Source of the DNA: CAVRGQ01 sp963720785
GTDB taxonomy: Bacteria; Actinomycetota; Acidimicrobiia; IMCC26256; DASPTH01
Reading direction: 5' to 3'
Length of the DNA: 64,000 nucleotides
Assembly (NCBI GenBank): GCA_963720785.1
Contig: CAVRGQ010000008.1
Span: 434,001-498,000, forward strand
The translations under genes were made by a program, and so were the position numbers. Every line of letters starts with the position of its first letter. Positions within the stretch are counted from its first letter, which is position 1. The notes beneath the pieces were generated by a model. The model made no database searches, was not told the origin of the DNA, and saw only the letters and a list, made by a program, of their open reading frames with translations. Below are positions 8,083 through 16,926 of the stretch, one piece after another.

Positions 8083-8441
8083 CCGCGCATCTCCACGCGA
8101 CCGGTGACGAAGTCGATGTGGTTGGTGCGCACCTCCACGTCGAGGCCGGCACACGCCCGCTCGACCACGAGCCCGAAGCCGTCGGAGACGACCACGACCT
8201 CGTTGCCCGCGGCGCACAGCGCCTCGACGCGTTCCCGGAAGGCGGGGTCGATCGGGACCTCCGCGGCCACAGCACGCACGGTCGCCTCGTCGGCTGCAAC
8301 AGACTCCCACGCCTCGACGAGCCCGTGGCGGTCGCCACCGCCGCGCAGCTCGCACCACTCGGGTGCCCCCAGCCGCTCGATCATGAACTCGACCTCGTCG
8401 ACGAGAGCCGCCTCGCGGTCGAAGTGGATCACCACCGGCAT
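8079..8441 (-). CDS. Truncated HAD-like phosphatase domain protein
   Basis: 120 residues. The second half (FRERVEALCAAGNEVVVVSDGFGLVVERACAG split over motif II) resembles the MtnX/SerB-type HAD phosphatases, with a motif II-like VVVSDGFG. The protein ends at NHIDFVTGRVEMRG, exactly where related enzymes continue into motifs III and IV. Motif I is also unusual: HFDREAAL instead of DFDGT. It is therefore probably not a functional phosphatase by itself. It overlaps the RpiB-like gene by 4 bp, so the two are coupled. Confidence 0.55.
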   Translation of the reverse strand: MPVVIHFDREAALVDEVEFMIERLGAPEWCELRGGGDRHGLVEAWESVAADEATVRAVAAEVPIDPAFRERVEALCAAGNEVVVVSDGFGLVVERACAGLDVEVRTNHIDFVTGRVEMRG

Positions 8442-8476
8442 TCTGCGACGCTACCTCGCACCCGTAGGCTGTCCCG

Positions 8477-11227
8477 GTGCAACCGGTCGCCATCGTTCCC
8501 CACACCCACTGGGACCGCGAGTGGTACGCGCCGTTCCAGACCTACCGCGTGCAGCTCGTCCATCTCGTCGACGAGCTCCTCGACCTCCTCGAGGGTGATC
8601 TCCGCTACACGCGGTTCCTGCTCGACGGGCAGACCGCGGTGGTCGACGACTACCTCGAGGTGCGCCCGCAGGCCGCGGCGCGTCTCGAGGCGCTCGCCGA
8701 ATGCGGGGCGCCTGCAGGTCGGCCCGTGGATGATCCTCATGGACGAGTTCATGGTGTCGGGCGAGACCATCGTCCGGAACCTGCAGCTCGGCCTGAAGCG
8801 CGCGAGCCAGATCGGCGGGCCGGCCGCCATGCGGGTGGGGTACCTCCCCGACATGTTCGGTCACGTCGCGCAGATGCCACAGATCCTCACGCAGGCGGGC
8901 CTGCACCACGCGGTGGTGTGGCGCGGCGTGCCGAGCGCGATCGACCGCACCGCGTTCGACTGGTACGCACCCGACGGATCCTCCGTGCGCGCCGAGTACC
9001 TCTACGGCTCCTACTCGAACGGTCGCGACATCCCGCGCGATCCGCGAACCTCGTCGCCCGGGCGCGCGGCTACCAGTCGGAGCTCGGTACCGCGCAGCTC
9101 CCCGGCGGCGGAATGCTCTTGATGAACGGCTCCGACCACCTGCTCCCCCAGCCGTGGCTGGGTGAGGTGGTCGACGCGGCCAACGCCGCGCAGGACGAGT
9201 TCCACTTCGAGGTGTCGTCGCTCGGCGAGTACGTCGCCGCGCAACCCACCGACGGCCTGCCGTCGTGGCACGGCGAGTTGCGCTCCGGCGCGCGCGCCAA
9301 CGTGCTGATGGGCGTGGCCTCCAATCGGGTCGACGTGCACATGGTGTGCGCAGCCGCCGAGCGAGCGCTCGAGCGGGTCGCCGAGCCGCTGTGCGCGCTG
9401 TACCTCTCGGCCGCGCAGTCGCCCGACGCACTGCTCGGCATCGCGTGGCGCGAGCTCGTGCTCAACAGCGCGCACGACTCCTCGTGCGCGTGCAGCCACG
9501 ACGAAGTGGTCGAGGCGGTGCGCGTCCGCTACCAGGAGGCGCGCCACGTGGCCGAGGCGCTCACCAAGGACGCGCTCGTCGCGCTCGCGAAGACGGTCGA
9601 CGCGCCCACCGGTTCGACCGTGGTGGTGAACCCCACCGCGGCGCCGCGGGGAGGCCTGGTGGAGCTGCCGATTCCCGGCACCGGGCCGGTGCACCTGGTC
9701 GAGGTCGCCACCGGCGAGGCAGTACCCGCGCAGGTGGTCGACACCCGCGGCGGTGAGGGCATCAGCACGATCGTGGTGGGCCAGAAGATCCGTTGGGTGC
9801 TCGAGATGATGCGCGGCCCCGAGCTCGCCGGCGCCCGCATCCACCGGGTGGAGCGCACCGAGCTGCCTGACGGCACCATCGAGTTCACCTTCCACGACGC
9901 CGCGCCCGACGAGGCGGAGATGGACCTCGAGACCACGAAGGAAGCGCTGCTCGCGCTCGGCGTGGCGGGCCACACGATCTCGATCCGTCAGCGCCGCGCC
10001 CCGGTGCGCGACGTGATCGTCGCCGCGCACGACGTGCCCGGCTTCGGCTGGCGCACCTACCGCGCCGTCGACGGCGACGGGCCGGGCACCGCGGTGACCA
10101 CCGCCGGACTCACGATGAGCAACGAGCACCTGCAGGTGACAGTCGATCCGACCGACGGCACAGTCTCGGTCGACTGCGAGGGCGTGCGCATCGCGGCTGC
10201 CGACCGGCTGGTCGACGGTGGCGACGGCGGCGACACCTACAACTACTCACCGCCCGAGATCGACACGATCGTCGACACGCCCACTGCAGTGCGCGTCGAA
10301 GCGACGGAGTCGGGCCCGGTGCGCGCCCGCATCGTGGTCACCCGGATCTACGAGTGGCCGGTCGCCGCGCTCGGCGACGAACGCTCGTGCCACGCCCGCA
10401 GCACCGACACCGTCACCACCCACGTGCGGACCACCTACGAGCTGCGCGCCGGCGAACGCTTCGTGCGAGTGGAGCAGTCGTTCGACAATCGCGCGCGTGA
10501 CCACCGCCTGCGCTCCCACTTCCCGCTGCCCCGCCCGGTCACGTCGTCACACGCCGAGTGCGCGTTCGCAGTCGTGGAGCGCGGCCTGCACGCCGAGGGC
10601 GGCCCGCACGAATTCGGCCTCCCGACGTTCGTGTCGCGTCGCTTCGTCGACTGCAGCGGCGTGCGCGACGACGGCGTCGAACAGGGTCTCGCGATCCTCC
10701 ACGACGGCCTGCTCGAGTACGAAGTGGTCGACGGCGGCAAGGAACTCGCACTCACGCTGCTGCGGGCCACCGGTTACCTGTCACGCTCGGAACTTTCGCT
10801 GCGCCCCAACCCCGCCGGTCCGCTCGACGTGCTCGAAGGGCCGCAACTGCAGGGCCGCATCACCGTCCGCTACGCGCTGCTCCCCCACCGCGGCACCTGG
10901 CAGGACGCGAACCTCTACGCCGCGGCCGACGAGTTCCTCGTACCGCTGCAGAAGGTGCGCGGCGGCGGGTGGCCCGGTGCGAGCGCGCCCGCCACCGGCA
11001 GCAACCTCGCGGTCACCGGAGCACCGGTGTCGGCGGTGACCCGTGACGGCGAAGCCGTCATCCTGCGCGTGTTCAACCCGGGGGCGAACGACACCGACGT
11101 GAGGGTGACGCGTGACGGCACCCCGCTCGGGGGTGCCGTCGTGGACCTGGTGGGCAACGAGACCGCGCCGTTCACCGGCACGCTCGCCGTGCCGCCCGGC
11201 GCGATCCGGACGCTGCGAATCAGCTGA
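8477..11227 (+). CDS. GH38 alpha-mannosidase (two compensating frameshifts)
   Basis: About 916 residues, the usual length for bacterial GH38. The first motif PHTHWDREWY provides zinc ligands. The segment MRVGYLPDMFGHVAQMPQIL carries the nucleophile Asp and conserved FGH. NSAHDSSCACSHDEVVEAV is the typical second zinc/substrate motif. The beta-sandwich C-terminal half follows to TGA at 11227. Between about 8703 and 9045 the correct frame is displaced: ILMDEFMVSGETIVRNLQ and the nucleophile region sit in another frame, then the original frame resumes. Two nearby indels explain this. Cleaves terminal alpha-mannose or related residues. Confidence 0.85.
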   Translation: MQPVAIVPHTHWDREWYAPFQTYRVQLVHLVDELLDLLEGDLRYTRFLLDGQTAVVDDYLEVRPQAAARLEALAECGAPAGRPVDDPHGRVHGVGRDHRPEPAARPEAREPDRRAGRHAGGVPPRHVRSRRADATDPHAGGPAPRGGVARRAERDRPHRVRLVRTRRILRARRVPLRLLLERSRHPARSANLVARARGYQSELGTAQLPGGGMLLMNGSDHLLPQPWLGEVVDAANAAQDEFHFEVSSLGEYVAAQPTDGLPSWHGELRSGARANVLMGVASNRVDVHMVCAAAERALERVAEPLCALYLSAAQSPDALLGIAWRELVLNSAHDSSCACSHDEVVEAVRVRYQEARHVAEALTKDALVALAKTVDAPTGSTVVVNPTAAPRGGLVELPIPGTGPVHLVEVATGEAVPAQVVDTRGGEGISTIVVGQKIRWVLEMMRGPELAGARIHRVERTELPDGTIEFTFHDAAPDEAEMDLETTKEALLALGVAGHTISIRQRRAPVRDVIVAAHDVPGFGWRTYRAVDGDGPGTAVTTAGLTMSNEHLQVTVDPTDGTVSVDCEGVRIAAADRLVDGGDGGDTYNYSPPEIDTIVDTPTAVRVEATESGPVRARIVVTRIYEWPVAALGDERSCHARSTDTVTTHVRTTYELRAGERFVRVEQSFDNRARDHRLRSHFPLPRPVTSSHAECAFAVVERGLHAEGGPHEFGLPTFVSRRFVDCSGVRDDGVEQGLAILHDGLLEYEVVDGGKELALTLLRATGYLSRSELSLRPNPAGPLDVLEGPQLQGRITVRYALLPHRGTWQDANLYAAADEFLVPLQKVRGGGWPGASAPATGSNLAVTGAPVSAVTRDGEAVILRVFNPGANDTDVRVTRDGTPLGGAVVDLVGNETAPFTGTLAVPPGAIRTLRIS

Positions 11228-11272
11228 CCGACCCGGAGCGAGCGGACGCGAGCGAGGGAGGAAGAACGCGGG

Positions 11273-12457
11273 TCACTCCGTCTCGCCGACGAACTCCAGC
11301 GCGTTGGTGCGCATCACCTGACGGATCTCCGGATCGCTGAACGCGTGGAGCTCCTTCACGAAGTCATTGGGCTCGGAGAGGCCTTCGCCGTGCGGCCAGT
11401 CGGAGCCGAACAGCAGGCGCTCCACGCCCATGAGGTCGGCCAGCGCACGGAGGTCTTCCTCGTAATACGGCGTCACCCACACGTGGCGGCTGATCGTGTC
11501 GAGCGGGTCCTCGTGGAACGCCGCCGGCATCTGGTTGCGCATCTTGTGGAGGCGCTTCACCAGCAACGCCACCCAATCGGAGCCGTTCTCGACACTCGCG
11601 ACGCGCAGCGTGGGGTGCCGGTGGAACAGGCTGTCGAGCACCATCGAGCCGATCGTGTCATGGATGGCACGGTCCGACACCACGAGCTTCTGCACCGCCG
11701 AGATCCCGAAGAACGGCTCGAAGCGCTCGGGCCCACCCCAGTACCTCGACAACACCTCGTAGCCGCTGTCGCTGAGGTGGAAGGCCACGGGGATGTTCGC
11801 CTCCGCGAGGCGCGCCCACACCGCGTCGTGCGCGAGGTCGCCGAGGGTGCGGCCGTTGCCACGACCGTCGGGTGCCGGCGCGGGCCGCATGCACACCATC
11901 CGCACGCCGCGGGCGATGAGCTCGTCGACCTCGGCGAGCGCGAGGGCAGGATCCGCGAGGCACACGATCGGCGCCGCCAGAATTCGCCCTTCACGCGCGA
12001 AGCCCCAGTCGTCTTCCAACCAGCGGTTGAACGCGCTCACGCTCGCCATCAACGCGGGCACGTCGAAACGCAGCGCCTGCTCGAGCCCGCAGCCGAGCGT
12101 GGGGAACATGAACGTCCGCTCGATGTCCTGCTCGTCGAGCACCGCGAGACGAGCGGCACGGTCCTGGTACTCCACGTGGCGCGGCTCGATCCGGACCAGC
12201 GTCTTCGGGTCGACGCCGTCGGGCACCTGCCCCCGGAACATGAGGTCGTTGCAGCCCGGCACGATCACCGGGTCGAACGTGGGGTTCGGGATGAAGCGCC
12301 ACATCTCGCGCCCGGCCAGGAGGAAGGTGCGCTTGCCCTGGGTCACCACCTGGATACCGCGGTCCTTGTAGACCGGGTCGAGGTGCCGGGTGCAGGCGTC
12401 GAGCGCCTCGTAGTAGTGCTGGTCCGCGTCGATCGAGCGGAAGCCGAGGTCGGCCAT
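11273..12457 (-). CDS. Amidohydrolase-2 family metal-dependent hydrolase
   Basis: About 394 residues from ATG 12457, which has a GGGGGA ribosome binding site 7 bp upstream. The TIM-barrel amidohydrolase-related (ACMSD-like) features are visible: SIDADQHYYE at the N-terminus in place of the HxH metal motif, HLSDSGYE in the middle (metal His), and LLFGSDWPHGEG near the C-terminus (catalytic Asp). These enzymes hydrolyse or decarboxylate ring carboxylates or lactones; members with DxH at the start are common in actinobacterial degradation clusters. Substrate unknown. Confidence 0.85.
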   Translation of the reverse strand: MADLGFRSIDADQHYYEALDACTRHLDPVYKDRGIQVVTQGKRTFLLAGREMWRFIPNPTFDPVIVPGCNDLMFRGQVPDGVDPKTLVRIEPRHVEYQDRAARLAVLDEQDIERTFMFPTLGCGLEQALRFDVPALMASVSAFNRWLEDDWGFAREGRILAAPIVCLADPALALAEVDELIARGVRMVCMRPAPAPDGRGNGRTLGDLAHDAVWARLAEANIPVAFHLSDSGYEVLSRYWGGPERFEPFFGISAVQKLVVSDRAIHDTIGSMVLDSLFHRHPTLRVASVENGSDWVALLVKRLHKMRNQMPAAFHEDPLDTISRHVWVTPYYEEDLRALADLMGVERLLFGSDWPHGEGLSEPNDFVKELHAFSDPEIRQVMRTNALEFVGETE

Positions 12458-12530
12458 CGCGTCGTCCCCCAATGGTCAGGCTGTCGGGTCCGGAAATGTC
12501 AGACAACTCCGGCCATCGTACGACGCCCGG

Positions 12531-13754
12531 TCAGGTGGTGCCGGCAACCCCGAGCAGGGTCTCCCCCGTGGGCTGGTCGGTCGACCAGGTGGGGTCGAGC
12601 CCGGGCGCGCGCACGGTGATCCCTGCGGGCGCGTCCCAGAGCAACGCCGGTTGTTCCCCGTGCCAGCGCACCGCGCACGAGACGGGGCCTTCGCGCGTGG
12701 GTGCGTCGCGCACGTCGAGGGCGGCGCCGCGCCACTCGTCGGGCAGCGAAGGGAACAGCTCCACGCCACCACGGGTCTCGCGCACGAGCGCGGCCCGGGC
12801 CGCTACCAGCAGCGATGCCGCGTCGCCCGCGGCACGATCGCGCACGATCGTCCAGTCCGCGTCGCCGCGTTCCGTGGCCTGCTTGCGCTCTCGTCGGCTG
12901 AGCCGGTTCCACGCCACCCGCGCCTCGGCGTCGAAGCCCCAGTCCTCCAGCGCGGCGACCACGTCGGGCCCCGCACCGGGCACCTGGCCGGCCAGCAGCA
13001 CCTGGGCGCGGGCACCGTCGATCGCGTCCTGGAGCGCGGCTTCGGGCAACTCCACGCGCATGCCCCGCCCGAGCTGCGCCCGCCATCCACGCGCCACGCT
13101 CTCCGGCGCGGGCAGGGTGACGGGGTCGACGCTGCGCATGCCACGGGGATCGAGCGCGACCGCGCTGCGGAACGTGGTGCGGTGCGCGACCGGGAACAAC
13201 AGTGCGGCGGCGGCTCTCCCCGCGGGATCGCTGACGGGCACGAACGGCCCGTCGGACGCGTCGCCACCGACGACGGTCGCGTGCAGCTCGTCGTGGGCTG
13301 CCTCGGGCGAACCCGTCGCCCACCGCGAGGGCGCGCGCATCGGTCGCAACGCGGGGCTCCCGTCGACGTACACCATCGTGCCGTCGATCTCGACCGACGC
13401 GGCGTCGCGGATCACGACCGCGAGCACGAACGCGCCCGGCGAGTCGTTGGTGACGTCGAGGATCGCGAGCTCGTCCGGCTCGGGCACCGCGGCGACCTGG
13501 TGCAGCGCGTCGCCACCCGGGATCCGCATCGCGGTGCGCACGACCGGCATACCGTCGACCAGCGACTGGCGCACCGCGGCCTCGTGCTCGGGCGTGTGCC
13601 ACCGGTCGTCGGCTCCGACCCACCAGTCGAGGTGCCAGGAGACGTTGCCGGGCGCGACGCGCCCCCACGGCGACACGAACGCGTGGCCGGGGACGCCGAG
13701 CACACCGATCAGGTGCTCGGCCCGAGCGTCGGGACGCGGCTCGGGTGCGCTCAC
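12531..13754 (-). CDS. Conserved protein of unknown function, glycosidase-like in appearance
   Basis: 407 residues from a GTG that overlaps the gpsA stop (GTGA). The frame has good codon bias throughout. The N-terminal part has an aromatic-rich motif (WHLDWWVGADDRWH). The middle is helix-rich (QDAIDGARAQVLLAGQ, YxxLxxx-like pattern). The C-terminus (GGVELFPSLPDEWRG, then a beta-rich tail) resembles the end of (alpha/alpha)6-barrel glycosidases, but no catalytic acid pair can be identified with confidence. No signal peptide. Probably in one operon with gpsA. Confidence 0.5.
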   Translation of the reverse strand: MSAPEPRPDARAEHLIGVLGVPGHAFVSPWGRVAPGNVSWHLDWWVGADDRWHTPEHEAAVRQSLVDGMPVVRTAMRIPGGDALHQVAAVPEPDELAILDVTNDSPGAFVLAVVIRDAASVEIDGTMVYVDGSPALRPMRAPSRWATGSPEAAHDELHATVVGGDASDGPFVPVSDPAGRAAAALLFPVAHRTTFRSAVALDPRGMRSVDPVTLPAPESVARGWRAQLGRGMRVELPEAALQDAIDGARAQVLLAGQVPGAGPDVVAALEDWGFDAEARVAWNRLSRRERKQATERGDADWTIVRDRAAGDAASLLVAARAALVRETRGGVELFPSLPDEWRGAALDVRDAPTREGPVSCAVRWHGEQPALLWDAPAGITVRAPGLDPTWSTDQPTGETLLGVAGTT

Positions 13755-14782
13755 GAGAGGCCGTGCAGTTCGGCCTTGACCTCGCGCAGCATCAGCTCCG
13801 GCACGAGGTCGGCGGGGTTGCGCCCCTCGGTGAGCACCGCGCCCACGAGTGAGGCGATGGGCATCTCGATGCCCGCACGTTGCGCGAGTTGGAGCACCGC
13901 GGGGGTGCTCTTCACTCCTTCGGCCACCATGTTGGTCTCCGCGACGATCTCGTCGAGCGAACGACCGCGCCCGAGCTCGAAGCCCACGCTGCGGTTCCGG
14001 CTCTTGGGACTGGTGCACGTGGCCACGAGGTCGCCGAGCCCGGCGAGACCCGCGAAGGTCATCGCCGCGCCGCCGAGCGCGGACCCGAGGCGTGCGAGCT
14101 CGGCGAGCCCGCGGGTGATGAGCGCGGCCTGCGTGTTGTCGCCGTAGCCGAGCCCGGCGGCCGCGCCCGCGGCGATCGCGATCACGTTCTTGAGCGCGCC
14201 GGCGATCTCGCAGCCGACGACGTCGGGGTTGGTGTACACGCGGAAGCGACTGCTCGAGCAGAGCAACTGCAGCCGACGCGCGGTGTCGGGATCACGGCAC
14301 ACGATCACCGACGCCGCGGGCTGCCCTTCGGCGATCTCGATCGCGAGGTTCGGGCCAGTGAGCACGGCGACGCGGTCGGGGTCGTGGAGCGGGAGCACCT
14401 CGAGCACCACCTCGCTCATGCGCAGCAGCGTCTCGTTCTCGATGCCCTTGGCGAGGCTGACCACGGGCGCCTCGACCTCGACGTAGGGCGCGGCCCGCTC
14501 GAGCACCGCCCGGAAGCCGTGGGACGGCACCGCCATGATCAGCACCTCGGCCCCCACGCACGCCTCGGCGAGGTCGGTGGTGGCACGCAGGTGCTCGGGG
14601 AGCGCGATGCCCGGGAGGTACTCGGGGTTCTCGTGCCGGTGGGTGACGGCCTCGACGATGGCCGGGTTGCGGCCCCAGAGCGTGGTGGGCGCATGTGCGC
14701 TCACGATGGCCGCCACCGTGGTGCCCCACGACCCGGCGCCGATGACCGCGACGGACGCCGGCGGGGTACTGCTGGCTTCCAC
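13751..14782 (-). CDS. gpsA: Glycerol-3-phosphate dehydrogenase [NAD(P)+]
   Basis: Makes sn-glycerol-3-phosphate from dihydroxyacetone phosphate for phospholipid synthesis. 343 residues with the Rossmann motif VIGAGSWGTTVA, the substrate/NAD loop VSLAKGIE, TGPNLAIEIAEGQPAA, the catalytic Lys in EIAGALKNVIAIAAG, and the signature GLAGLGDLVATCTSPKSRN. Start is GTG at 14782. Divergent from fbiD with a 50-bp spacer that must hold both promoters. Confidence 0.95.
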   Translation of the reverse strand: MEASSTPPASVAVIGAGSWGTTVAAIVSAHAPTTLWGRNPAIVEAVTHRHENPEYLPGIALPEHLRATTDLAEACVGAEVLIMAVPSHGFRAVLERAAPYVEVEAPVVSLAKGIENETLLRMSEVVLEVLPLHDPDRVAVLTGPNLAIEIAEGQPAASVIVCRDPDTARRLQLLCSSSRFRVYTNPDVVGCEIAGALKNVIAIAAGAAAGLGYGDNTQAALITRGLAELARLGSALGGAAMTFAGLAGLGDLVATCTSPKSRNRSVGFELGRGRSLDEIVAETNMVAEGVKSTPAVLQLAQRAGIEMPIASLVGAVLTEGRNPADLVPELMLREVKAELHGLS

Positions 14783-14832
14783 GTCGGTAGCATACGTGGA
14801 CTCATGAGCGCCCCCCGTTCCCGGAGCATGCG

Positions 14833-15429
14833 ATGACGAACGCGGGCGTGCACGCGGGCGTCGTCATGCCGGTGCGGGCCTTCGCCCTCGGCAAGGCCCG
14901 CCTCGCCGACGTGCTCGACGGCGCCACCCGCGCCGCCCTGGCCCGCCGCTGGGCCGACGCCGTGCTCGACGCCGCCGCCGACCTCCCCGTGGTGGTCGTG
15001 TCGTCCGACCCCGAGGTCCGCGAGTGGGCCGTCGGACGGGGCGCCACGGTGGTCGACGACCCGGGCTCGCTCGACGCCGCCGCCGACGCCGGCCGGGCCG
15101 AGGTCGCCGCCCGGGGCTGCACCCGCGTGGTGATCGCCCACGCCGATCTGCCCCACGCCCGCTCGTTCACCGCGCTCACACGCGACGGGTCGCGCCCGCT
15201 GCTCGCGATCGTGCCGTGCCACCGCGACGACGGCACGCCCGTGTTGTCGTTGCCGGCCGATGCGCCGTTCGCGTTCGCGTACGGTCCAGGCTCGTTCCGC
15301 CGCCACGTCGCCGAGGCGCGCGCACGCGGTCTCGGGGTGCGCGTGGTGCGCGACCCCGATCTCGCCTTCGACGTCGACGTCCCCGACGACCTGCTCGGCC
15401 TCCCCGATGTGGTGACGATCCCCCGATGA
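14833..15429 (+). CDS. fbiD: Phosphoenolpyruvate/2-phospholactate guanylyltransferase (F420 biosynthesis)
   Basis: 198 residues of the CofC/FbiD family. The enzyme activates phosphoenolpyruvate (actinobacteria) or 2-phospho-L-lactate with GTP, the first committed step of coenzyme F420 side-chain assembly. Visible features: MPVRAFALGKARLADVL (nucleotide-binding start with Lys), VVVSSDPEVREWA, VIAHADLPHA (metal-binding acidic site) and FDVDVPDDL at the C-terminus, all typical. It overlaps the PIG-L gene by 4 bp (ATGA). Confidence 0.85.
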   Translation: MTNAGVHAGVVMPVRAFALGKARLADVLDGATRAALARRWADAVLDAAADLPVVVVSSDPEVREWAVGRGATVVDDPGSLDAAADAGRAEVAARGCTRVVIAHADLPHARSFTALTRDGSRPLLAIVPCHRDDGTPVLSLPADAPFAFAYGPGSFRRHVAEARARGLGVRVVRDPDLAFDVDVPDDLLGLPDVVTIPR

Positions 15430-16151
15430 CGACGTCAGCCTCGCCGAGCTTCGACCTGCCCGTCCCCGCACGGGTGCTCGCGGTCGGCGCGCACCCCGAC
15501 GACATCGAGTTCGGCTGCGGCGCGACGCTCGCGAAGTGGGCAGCCGAGGGCGCGCAAGTGGAACTGTGCGTGCTCACCGACGGTTCGAAGGGCACGTGGG
15601 ACCCGGGATCCGATCTCGCCGCACTCGTGGCGACGCGACAACAGGAGCAGCGCGCGGCCGCCGCCCAACTCGGCGCCGCCGCGGTGCACTTCGTCGGGCG
15701 GGTCGACGGTGAGCTCGTCGCCGACCGCGACACCACCGAGGCCCTGTGCCGGGTGATCCGCGAAGCCCGTCCCGACGTGCTGCTCGGTCACGACCCGTGG
15801 AAGCAGTACCGCCTGCACCCCGACCACCACGCCGGTGGCCGGCTGGTGATCGACGCACTGGTGGCGGCGCGCGACCCCCACTTCTTCCCCGCCGCCGGGG
15901 CGCCCCACCGGCCCGACCACCTGTTGCTGTTCGAGGCCCAGGTCGTCGACCACGTGGAGCGCGTCACCCCCTCGCAGGTGCAGGCGAAGATCGACGCGCT
16001 GATGGCGCACCACAGTCAGTGGTTGTCGACGCACGGCATCGCCGAGGGCACGCCCGACCAGGCCGCCCAGACCGCGGCGTTCGCCGCCAAGCTGCGCGAC
16101 GAGATCGCGGCGGCCGGCGGCGAGCCCTTCAAGCGCATCGACGAGCTCTAG
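15426..16151 (+). CDS. PIG-L/LmbE family zinc deacetylase
   Basis: 241 residues. The zinc motif AVGAHPDDIEFGCGATL carries the AHPDD signature (His and Asp ligands, Asp general base), and the later HPDHHAGG gives the third ligand and catalytic His. Family members include MshB, which deacetylates GlcNAc-inositol in mycothiol synthesis, and other N-acetylglucosaminyl deacetylases. This one could be MshB-like, but the sequence does not decide. Translationally coupled to fbiD; a strong hairpin follows the stop. Confidence 0.85.
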   Translation: MTTSASPSFDLPVPARVLAVGAHPDDIEFGCGATLAKWAAEGAQVELCVLTDGSKGTWDPGSDLAALVATRQQEQRAAAAQLGAAAVHFVGRVDGELVADRDTTEALCRVIREARPDVLLGHDPWKQYRLHPDHHAGGRLVIDALVAARDPHFFPAAGAPHRPDHLLLFEAQVVDHVERVTPSQVQAKIDALMAHHSQWLSTHGIAEGTPDQAAQTAAFAAKLRDEIAAAGGEPFKRIDEL

Positions 16152-16173
16152 ACCCGGGCCACGGCACAACGAG

Positions 16174-16200
16174 AAGGAGGGCCCCCGGGGGGCCCTCCTT
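16174..16200. terminator. Bidirectional terminator hairpin
   Basis: Near-perfect palindrome: arms of 13 nt (AAGGAGGGCCCCC and its complement) with almost no loop. It lies between the convergent PIG-L and lysine-rich histone-like genes. Minus-strand readout is followed by TTCTCGTTGTG, moderately U-rich. Confidence 0.8.
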
Positions 16201-16226
16201 CAGGAAGTGCGTGCGGAGAGGTACCG

Positions 16227-16879
16227 CTAGCGGCGCTTGGCCGCCTTCTTCACGGTGCGGCGCTTCGCGGGCGCCTTCTTCGCAGTCCTCTTGGCCGCCG
16301 TCTTGCGGGCCGGCTTGCGGGCCGCGGTCTTCTTCGCCGCGGTCTTGCGGGCCGGCTTGCGGGCGGTCGTCTTCTTCGCTGCAGCCTTCTTGACGGTCCG
16401 GCGCTTCGCGGGCGCCTTCTTGACGGTCCGGCGCTTCGCGGGCGCCTTCTTGACGGTCCGGCGCTTCGCGGGCGCCTTCTTGACGGTCCGGCGCTTCGCG
16501 GGCGCCTTGCGGTCCGGCGCTTCGCGGGCGCCTTCTTCGCTGCAGCCTTCTTGACGGTCCGGCGCTTCGCGGGCGCCTTCTTCGCTGCAGCCTTCTTGAC
16601 GGTGCGACGCTTCGCGGGCGCCTTCTTCGCCGTCTTCTTGGCCGTGGTCTTGCGCGCGGTCGTCTTCTTCGCCGCGGCCTTCTTCACGGTACGACGCTTC
16701 GCGGGCGCCTTCTTCGCTGCGGCCTTCTTGGCGGTCGACTTCTTCGCCGGCTTCCGTGCCGCCGTCTTGCGCGCAGTCGTCTTCTTGGCTGCCTTGCGCG
16801 CTGCCGGCTTGCGGGCCGTCGTCTTCTTCGCCGCTGTCTTCCGTGCTGTACGTCGCTTTGCGGGAGGCACGGTCACCAC
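16227..16879 (-). CDS. Lysine/alanine-rich histone H1-like DNA-binding protein (frameshifted in repeats)
   Basis: Low-complexity basic protein made of AAKK, ARKTA and APAKRRTVKK units, like the C-terminal tail of mycobacterial HupB or bacterial H1-like proteins; expected to bind DNA non-specifically. Start GTG at 16879, giving VVTVPPAKRRTARK. At about 16507 a 26-bp copy replaces the usual 30-bp repeat and shifts the frame. In the restored frame the APAKRRTVKK units resume and the protein ends RTVKKAAKRR at 16227. Located directly downstream of HU, separated by 47 bp. Confidence 0.75.
16381..16526. repeat. 30-bp tandem repeats encoding APAKRRTVKK
   Basis: Four consecutive 30-bp units start at 16381, 16411, 16441 and 16471 (the first differs in a few bases). 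The fifth unit at 16501 has lost 4 bp. Each unit encodes the same ten residues on the minus strand. The copies are nearly identical, which suggests recent expansion or homogenisation and makes this a likely place for assembly collapse. Confidence 0.9.
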
Positions 16880-16926
16880 CTTTCAGTCGGGATTTCCTGG
16901 TTGTAGGAGTCGGCGGGTGCCGGGTC

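Noticed and set aside
16381..16526. CRISPR-like array
   Set aside because: The repeats are contiguous 30-bp coding units with no spacers and encode APAKRRTVKK in the histone-like protein.
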